From: Pseudomonadales bacterium
GTDB lineage: Bacteria > Pseudomonadota > Gammaproteobacteria > Pseudomonadales > DT-91
Length of the DNA stretch: 17,930 nucleotides
Assembly: GCA_013215025.1 (NCBI GenBank)
Contig: JABSRR010000003.1
Coordinates: 1 to 17,930, forward strand
Reading direction: 5' to 3'
Under the pieces are notes generated by a model. It ran no database searches, was not told where the DNA came from, and saw nothing but the letters and a program-made list of their open reading frames with translations. The translations under genes were made by a program, and so were the position numbers. Below, piece by piece: positions 13,480 to 17,930 of the stretch (within the stretch, counting starts at the first letter, position 1; the number at the start of each line of letters is the position of its first letter).

Positions 13480-15155
13480 CAGTGGCATGGCTAAGTAACG
13501 ATTGCTGGCAGATTAACGCATATCAAGAACGTTATGCGATGTCAGCCGATGCGAGACAGCCGCTGTTATTGATCCCAGGTTGGTCATGTGACGCGCGTAT
13601 CTTTGACAGCTTTTTGCCAGGCTTAGCGCAGCATTTTGTCGTCTATACCGCTGACTTAATCGAGGCCCCAGACGAATATTCGTTTACTCAGCTTTGTGAC
13701 CAGCTGGCGCAGTTGTTTTTTCAGCATATCAGTCAGCCAGCTATTCTGTTTGGTTGGTCGCTCGGCGGTAATATAGCGGTTGAAATGGCAGTCAAGCAGC
13801 CGAACTATGTTGCTGCGCTACAGTTATTGGCTTGTACCCCACAGTTTGTCGCCAGCGACAGCTTACCAGCAGCGATGCCGGCTGCCACTTTTAATAGTTT
13901 TAAGCAGTTGTTTGCGCGCGATGCAGTGCGCGGGTTGCGCCGCTTTGATCAACTGCAGCTGCACGGCCTAAGTGACGAACTAGGCAACATCAGCGCCTTA
14001 GCTGAGGCTTTGCGTTATTACCGTGAACTGCAACAGGCTAAGCCGATAATGCCGCTAGCCTCAGCGCAGACTCGGCAATCCTGCTTGCGGCGTGGGCTAG
14101 ACTTTTTGGCTGAGATGAATCAGCTAGATGCATGGCAAGCATTGGCCGCACAGTCGGTGAGAATCTCCTACCTGCTGGCGGAAAACGATGCCTTGGTAAA
14201 TGTTGAGCTTGCCAATCAGCTGGCTGGACTGACTGCCGCGGCACCCATTCCCATAGTTGCAAAGCGCTTAGTCGGTGCCAATCACCTCTCATTTCTTACT
14301 CATACGGCTGAGATTTATCAGCAGTTATTGACCTTGCAGCAGCAATGTCAGCTGCCCTTGGCTGCAGATAAAGTACGTGTAGCGCAATCTTTTTCTAAAG
14401 CGGCAAGCCGTTATGATGCAGCGGCTAAAGTGCAAAAACGCGTGGCCTCGCGCTTACTTAGTTCACTGCAGGCCAGTTTAGATAAGCTACCAAATCTTGC
14501 TAGTCCGAGAATTGTCGACGCAGGCTGCGGAACCGGCTACTGGACCGCTCAGCTTGCCGCTATTTCGCCCAAGGTCACCGGAGTTGATTTTGCTGATGGC
14601 ATGCTGCGCTATGCCAAGGCACATTATCCGCAAGTAGCACACTGGTTATGCGATGACCTAGAGCATATGCAGTTAGTGCCGGGTCAAACCGATATTATTT
14701 TTTCATCATTAGCGGTGCAGTGGTGCGAGAGTTTAACCCCGCTGTTGCAACACTGGTATCAGTTGCTGGCTCCAGGTGGACAAGTCTTTATCGCGACCTT
14801 GGGGCCGAAAACGCTGCAGGAATTAAATCAGAGTTTTCAGCAGCTTGATAAACTGCCGCATGTAAATCAATTTTTAACTTTTCAGCAGATTCAGGCTCAA
14901 TTGGCTAGCAGCCCCTTTACCGTCATGGCTGCCGAACAATATCTAGAGCATGATTACTACGCAGATGTGCTAGAACTGATGCATGATTTGAAAAATATTG
15001 GTGCGCAAACTGTAGTGCATAATCAGCAGCCTAAGCCGCTGAATAAAACCAAGCTCGTTGCATTGCGGGAGGCATATCAATCCTTCGCTCAAGCTGATGG
15101 CCAATTACCGGCCAGTTATGATGTAATTTATTTACAGTTGCAAAAGCCAGCCTAA
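13476..15155 (+). CDS. bioHC: Bifunctional BioH-BioC: pimeloyl-ACP methyl ester esterase fused to malonyl-ACP O-methyltransferase
   Basis: This 559-aa protein fuses two pathway enzymes that are usually separate. Residues 1-285 form an alpha/beta hydrolase with GWSLGG (S95 nucleophile), D238 and H270 as the likely triad; this is the BioH part, which removes the methyl ester from pimeloyl-ACP. Residues about 299-559 form a SAM methyltransferase that starts KVRVAQSFSKAASRYD, as stand-alone BioC does, with VDAGCGTG (347-354) and acidic D371; this is BioC, which methylates malonyl-ACP to begin pimelate synthesis. One chain thus starts and ends the modified fatty-acid cycle. The ATG overlaps the bioF TGA (ATGA). 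Such fusions are known in relatives such as Saccharophagus, so it is not new but informative about lineage. Confidence 0.95.
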   Translation: MTVAWLSNDCWQINAYQERYAMSADARQPLLLIPGWSCDARIFDSFLPGLAQHFVVYTADLIEAPDEYSFTQLCDQLAQLFFQHISQPAILFGWSLGGNIAVEMAVKQPNYVAALQLLACTPQFVASDSLPAAMPAATFNSFKQLFARDAVRGLRRFDQLQLHGLSDELGNISALAEALRYYRELQQAKPIMPLASAQTRQSCLRRGLDFLAEMNQLDAWQALAAQSVRISYLLAENDALVNVELANQLAGLTAAAPIPIVAKRLVGANHLSFLTHTAEIYQQLLTLQQQCQLPLAADKVRVAQSFSKAASRYDAAAKVQKRVASRLLSSLQASLDKLPNLASPRIVDAGCGTGYWTAQLAAISPKVTGVDFADGMLRYAKAHYPQVAHWLCDDLEHMQLVPGQTDIIFSSLAVQWCESLTPLLQHWYQLLAPGGQVFIATLGPKTLQELNQSFQQLDKLPHVNQFLTFQQIQAQLASSPFTVMAAEQYLEHDYYADVLELMHDLKNIGAQTVVHNQQPKPLNKTKLVALREAYQSFAQADGQLPASYDVIYLQLQKPA

Positions 15156-15172
15156 TCAGAGTTGTTTATTGT

Positions 15173-15859
15173 ATGGCAAAGAACTTTTTTATCACCGGCA
15201 CGGATACCGACAGCGGCAAAACTTTAGTGACGGCAGCCTTATTACACAAAGCCAGTCAACAGGGTTTGCAAAGTCTTGGATTAAAGCCGATTGCCGCTGG
15301 TGCAGAGCTGATCGAGCAGCAACTGCAAAATGATGATGCACGTTTATTAATGCGTTACAGCTCAGTTAAGCTTGCTTATCAACAAGTAAACCCCGTAGTG
15401 TTTGCACCGCCGATTGCGCCGCATATTGCAGCGGAACAAAGTGGTACCAGGGTTACTATTCGTCAGCTGGTTGGTTTTGTGCGTGGCGCGATGCTAAGCC
15501 CAGCTGACTTTCGCTGTATTGAAGGGGCGGGAGGCTGGTTAGTGCCGGTAAACTCGCGCGAGCCATTGTCGCAACTGGCAGTATCGCTTGAGCTGCCGGT
15601 GATTTTGGTGGTTGGCGTTAAGCTCGGCTGTATTAACCATGCGATGTTAACTGCCGCGGCAATTGCCAGAGATGGACTGCAGCTGGCTGGTTGGGTGGCT
15701 ACTCAGCTTGACCCCAATATGCTGCACTATGCGGAAAATCTGCAAACTTTACAGCAGATACTACCAGCACCTTGCCTCGGTACGATTCCATTTTTAGACC
15801 TTGCGGATGATAAAAAGGTGACAGCAGCAGCAGAGTTTATTACGCTGCCTATGCAGTAA
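15173..15859 (+). CDS. bioD: Dethiobiotin synthetase BioD
   Basis: The 228-aa ATP-dependent enzyme closes the ureido ring on diaminopelargonate using CO2. It has the P-loop GTDTDSGKT (9-17), where most homologs have GTDTDVGKT, the substrate lysine K38 in GLKPIAAG, and EGAGGWLVPVN (117-127) that contacts the substrate. It lies 17 bp after bioHC with only a weak ribosome binding site. It is the last biotin gene here: bioA, which makes its substrate, is not in this cluster. No convincing terminator follows, so readthrough into the NfeD gene is possible; a 5-bp stem (GCAGT/ACTGC, 15853-15871) overlaps the stop but has no T-run. Confidence 0.96.
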   Translation: MAKNFFITGTDTDSGKTLVTAALLHKASQQGLQSLGLKPIAAGAELIEQQLQNDDARLLMRYSSVKLAYQQVNPVVFAPPIAPHIAAEQSGTRVTIRQLVGFVRGAMLSPADFRCIEGAGGWLVPVNSREPLSQLAVSLELPVILVVGVKLGCINHAMLTAAAIARDGLQLAGWVATQLDPNMLHYAENLQTLQQILPAPCLGTIPFLDLADDKKVTAAAEFITLPMQ

Positions 15860-15909
15860 AGATAAAACTGCTTCAATCAATAGCTTAGCATCAGCAATAA
15901 GGAGTTTGC

Positions 15910-16353
15910 ATGGAGATAGAATACTGGCACTGGCTTATTTTGGGCATGCTGTTGATGGCACTAGAGATGGCCTTACCGAGTTTTGTATTATTATGGTTTG
16001 GCGCGGGCGCCATTGTTAGCGGCATAGTGCTGCTCGTAGTACCTATTTCATTAACTGCGCAAGTTTTGATCTGGGCTTTGGCTTCAATAGCGTTCACCTT
16101 ATTATGGTTTAAATATCTAAAGCCATTATCGATTGATAAAACGATGGCAGGTTTGCCCAATGAATCGATACTGGGTGAGACCGGCTTGGTCATCAAAGCA
16201 CCCGCTGAGCAACAGCGCGGTATTGTCAGGTTTACCACACCGAAACTCGGTAGCGAAGAATGGCCGATTATTTCCGAGCAAAGCATTGCACTTGGAGATA
16301 GGGTGCGCGTGACCGGAGTTTCAGGTAATGCCTTGCTGGTTGTGCCAGCATAG
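15910..16353 (+). CDS. NfeD family membrane protein (short form)
   Basis: The 147-aa protein has three predicted inner-membrane helices in residues 5-70 (WLILGMLLMALEMALP, LLWFGAGAIVSGIVLLVV, LIWALASIAFTLLWF in pieces) and a C-terminal soluble OB-like domain (about 82-147) with GETGLVIKAP and GDRVRVTGVSGNALLVVP. That is the short NfeD type that partners SPFH/stomatin proteins; it is like E. coli YbbJ. AAGGAG lies five bases upstream of the ATG, so the start is firm. The SPFH gene follows 41 bp later, and the two probably form one complex in the membrane. The role of such pairs in membrane-domain organisation or quality control is only partly known. Confidence 0.92.
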   Translation: MEIEYWHWLILGMLLMALEMALPSFVLLWFGAGAIVSGIVLLVVPISLTAQVLIWALASIAFTLLWFKYLKPLSIDKTMAGLPNESILGETGLVIKAPAEQQRGIVRFTTPKLGSEEWPIISEQSIALGDRVRVTGVSGNALLVVPA

Positions 16354-16394
16354 GCAAGATAATTCTTTGACGGAACAAAACTAAGGAAATCATT

Positions 16395-17243
16395 ATGGAC
16401 GCCGTATTATTTGTAGCAGCAACATTTTTAGTCTTCGTTTTTATGACGATTTTTAAAGGTGTAAAATTAGTGCCACAGGGAAATAAGTGGGTGGTGCAGC
16501 GCTTGGGTAAATACCACTCAACTTTAAACCCTGGCTTAAATATTTTAATCCCGTATGTGGATAATGTTGCTTATAAAGTGACAACAAAAGATATTGTGTT
16601 AGAGATACCAGCGCAAGAGGTTATCACTAAAGATAATGCTGCGATTCTTGCCAATGCTGTTGCCTATATCTCTATTATTTCACCCGATAAAGCAGTTTAT
16701 GGGGTAGAAAATTATCGTCTAGCTATTCAAACATTAGTGCAAACATCGCTGCGTTCAATTGTTGGTGAGATGAGTTTAGACCAGTCACTGTCATCGCGAG
16801 ATATTATTAAAGCGCGGCTTAAGGAAGCGATTTCAGATGATATTGCCGACTGGGGTATAACCCTGAAGACCGTTGAAATTCAAGATATCAACCCGTCAGC
16901 AACCATGCAGGAGGCGATGGAAGAGCAAGCCGCTGCGGAGCGTGGCCGCCGTGCAACGGTGACGCGAGCGGAAGGCGAAAAAGAAGCGCAAATTCTCGAG
17001 GCCGATGGCCGCTTAGAGGCTTCCAAAAGAGATGCACAGGCACAGGTTGTGTTGGCCACTGCATCGCAAGAGGCTATCAATAAAGTTACTGCAGCAATAC
17101 AAGACAACGATTTGCCAGTGATGTATTTATTGGGTGAAAAGTATATTGGCTCGATTGAGAAATTGGCCGAGTCGGATAACAGTAAAACTGTGGTTTATCC
17201 CGCCGACTTGGCTGCCAGTATTCAGGGGCTGTTACGAAAATAA
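16395..17243 (+). CDS. SPFH/stomatin-like membrane protein (QmcA-like)
   Basis: This 282-aa protein has an N-terminal membrane anchor (residues 3-20), then an SPFH domain (about 22-190) starting VKLVPQGNKWVVQRLGKYHSTL in outline with the family features PQG and LGKY, and a charged coiled-coil (about 180-235) rich in Ala, Glu and Arg. It ends in a short segment with DLPVMYLLGEKYI. It resembles E. coli QmcA and bacterial stomatin homologs, which assemble into large cage-like rings with NfeD partners in the inner membrane and may protect membrane proteins or interact with FtsH. AAGGA is seven bases before the ATG. It follows NfeD in the same operon; in E. coli the gene order is reversed. Confidence 0.93.
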   Translation: MDAVLFVAATFLVFVFMTIFKGVKLVPQGNKWVVQRLGKYHSTLNPGLNILIPYVDNVAYKVTTKDIVLEIPAQEVITKDNAAILANAVAYISIISPDKAVYGVENYRLAIQTLVQTSLRSIVGEMSLDQSLSSRDIIKARLKEAISDDIADWGITLKTVEIQDINPSATMQEAMEEQAAAERGRRATVTRAEGEKEAQILEADGRLEASKRDAQAQVVLATASQEAINKVTAAIQDNDLPVMYLLGEKYIGSIEKLAESDNSKTVVYPADLAASIQGLLRK

Positions 17244-17294
17244 ACCCTGTTAAAGCGTCTTTATATTGTTATATAAGTTGCAGTATTTTGCTAA

Positions 17295-17321
17295 CAGCCC
17301 TGCGCGTTTACGCGCAGGCTG
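17295..17321. terminator. GC-rich stem-loop between convergent SPFH and thiolase genes
   Basis: CCTGCGCG (17299-17306), loop TTTA and CGCGCAGG (17311-17318) form a perfect 8-bp stem, extended by three more pairs past a one-base bulge. The thiolase stop codon (17308-17310) is in the loop. Neither strand has a proper T-run after the stem, so it may be a shared, rho-assisted or weak terminator. Confidence 0.45.
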
Positions 17322-17930
17322 AAAATATCCGATCGTCAATTTGTACTGTTTGACCCACCCATTCCTGCACTTCTAGCTGCTGCATCAGTGCAGAATCTTC
17401 AGAATATGAGACAGTGCGGCGGCCGTCTGGTAAATCACAAATCGCAATAGCCCGCTGTCGCTCGTGGCCTTGATAAGTCACGGTATAGCCGACTATCTTG
17501 GCTTCGCCTTGGTAGCCGCCAATCACGGTTAATGGCCTGTCGATTTCACTCACTTGTTGGCTTACGTCAATAAACTCAAAAGCTTGCTTAGGTGGCTGTT
17601 TCGACCACAAGCCAAAGCCTTGTTTAGTAATTAAACCCGATACAGAGCTGGTTAAGGCGATTGAGCTATCCTGCGCCTGATCCAGTAGTTCAAAGGCTCG
17701 GCAGGCTGCCTGCAAAGCATAATTATTCAATGGTCCACCAGCAAATGGCATGCCGCCGGTGCAGGTGTGTGGTTGATTGGCTTGAATACCAAAAGCGTCA
17801 GCATAGATTTCTACCGCAACCGGGAAACAGCTGTACAGGTCAATAATATTTAGCTCGCTCGCGCTAATATCACAGTGCTGCATGGCCGCTTTTGCGGCAA
17901 GTTCGGCTCCGATGGAGCGGTGAATATCGG
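17308..17930 (-). CDS. Thiolase / acetyl-CoA acetyltransferase family protein, C-terminal part
   Basis: The frame is open to the right edge; the visible 206 or so residues are the C-terminal part. An ATG at 17883 is internal, because the codons before it (HRSIGAELAAKAA) continue the family pattern. The segment NIIDLYSCFPVAVEIYADAFGI and TCTGGMPFAGGPLNNYALQA (both cut short here) match the SCP-x/acetyl-CoA acetyltransferase branch of thiolases, with the conserved GGP turn and the H/C region expected upstream. The last 80 residues form a separate beta-rich C-terminal domain (IGGYQGEAKIVGYTVTYQG). Such proteins are in fatty-acid or sterol breakdown, but the substrate cannot be told. The start and the catalytic cysteine lie outside the window. 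Confidence 0.87.
   Translation of the reverse strand, partial: DIHRSIGAELAAKAAMQHCDISASELNIIDLYSCFPVAVEIYADAFGIQANQPHTCTGGMPFAGGPLNNYALQAACRAFELLDQAQDSSIALTSSVSGLITKQGFGLWSKQPPKQAFEFIDVSQQVSEIDRPLTVIGGYQGEAKIVGYTVTYQGHERQRAIAICDLPDGRRTVSYSEDSALMQQLEVQEWVGQTVQIDDRIFSACA

Overview
The window looks like a chromosomal segment of a marine or soil gammaproteobacterium with moderate GC. The best taxonomic hint is a biotin gene encoding a fused BioH-BioC protein, an arrangement I recall from Cellvibrionales relatives such as Saccharophagus and Teredinibacter. Most other genes (Cho-like nuclease, photolyase, rubrerythrin, ComF, NfeD/SPFH pair) are ordinary proteobacterial families. I see no phage, transposase, integrase, CRISPR array, rRNA or tRNA, so this reads as core chromosome rather than a mobile island.

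Layout. 1-197: minus-strand 5' part of a small pilin-assembly-like gene. 265-4062: a minus-strand DNA-repair block, transcribed as flavin reductase, DUF2256 zinc-ribbon protein (50 aa, previously easy to miss), photolyase/cryptochrome, then a DnaQ-exonuclease/GIY-YIG nuclease fusion. The first three are packed with a 6-bp gap and a 4-bp overlap. 4063-4437: non-coding, with a candidate promoter and operator for that block. 4438-6994: a minus-strand redox operon of rubrerythrin, a GlpC-like Fe-S/CCG protein and a DUF3501 protein. A perfect 10-bp stem-loop lies between the first two genes. 7261-7899: plus-strand stand-alone Lon substrate-binding-domain protein. 7924-9508: minus-strand outer-membrane beta-barrel protein and a glutathione S-transferase-like protein.

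9509-10078 is an AT-rich intergenic stretch with degenerate 15-bp tandem repeats and two stem-loops. Upstream of it, on the minus strand, lies an unannotated 40-aa single-span membrane protein (10079-10201) with its own good promoter and ribosome binding site, and then comF (10279-10998). The biotin operon bioB-bioF-bioHC-bioD runs on the plus strand (11198-15859). It is preceded by a BirA-type operator that overlaps the -35 box of a strong promoter; bioA is absent from the cluster. An NfeD-SPFH membrane pair follows (15910-17243). It converges on the 3' part of a thiolase gene that runs off the right edge.

How the genes work together. The left block plausibly couples reduced-flavin chemistry to light-driven repair (photolyase) and to excision or nick processing (DnaQ/GIY-YIG). 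The rubrerythrin block looks like a peroxide-detoxifying diiron protein with a dedicated Fe-S electron-transfer partner and an uncharacterised DUF3501 protein. The biotin block makes pimeloyl-ACP (BioHC) and converts it through KAPA to dethiobiotin and biotin. The best candidates for something under-described are the flavin reductase-DUF2256-photolyase operon, whose photolyase has lost the usual WQW flavin-side motif; the rubrerythrin/Fe-S/DUF3501 operon; and the 40-aa membrane protein.
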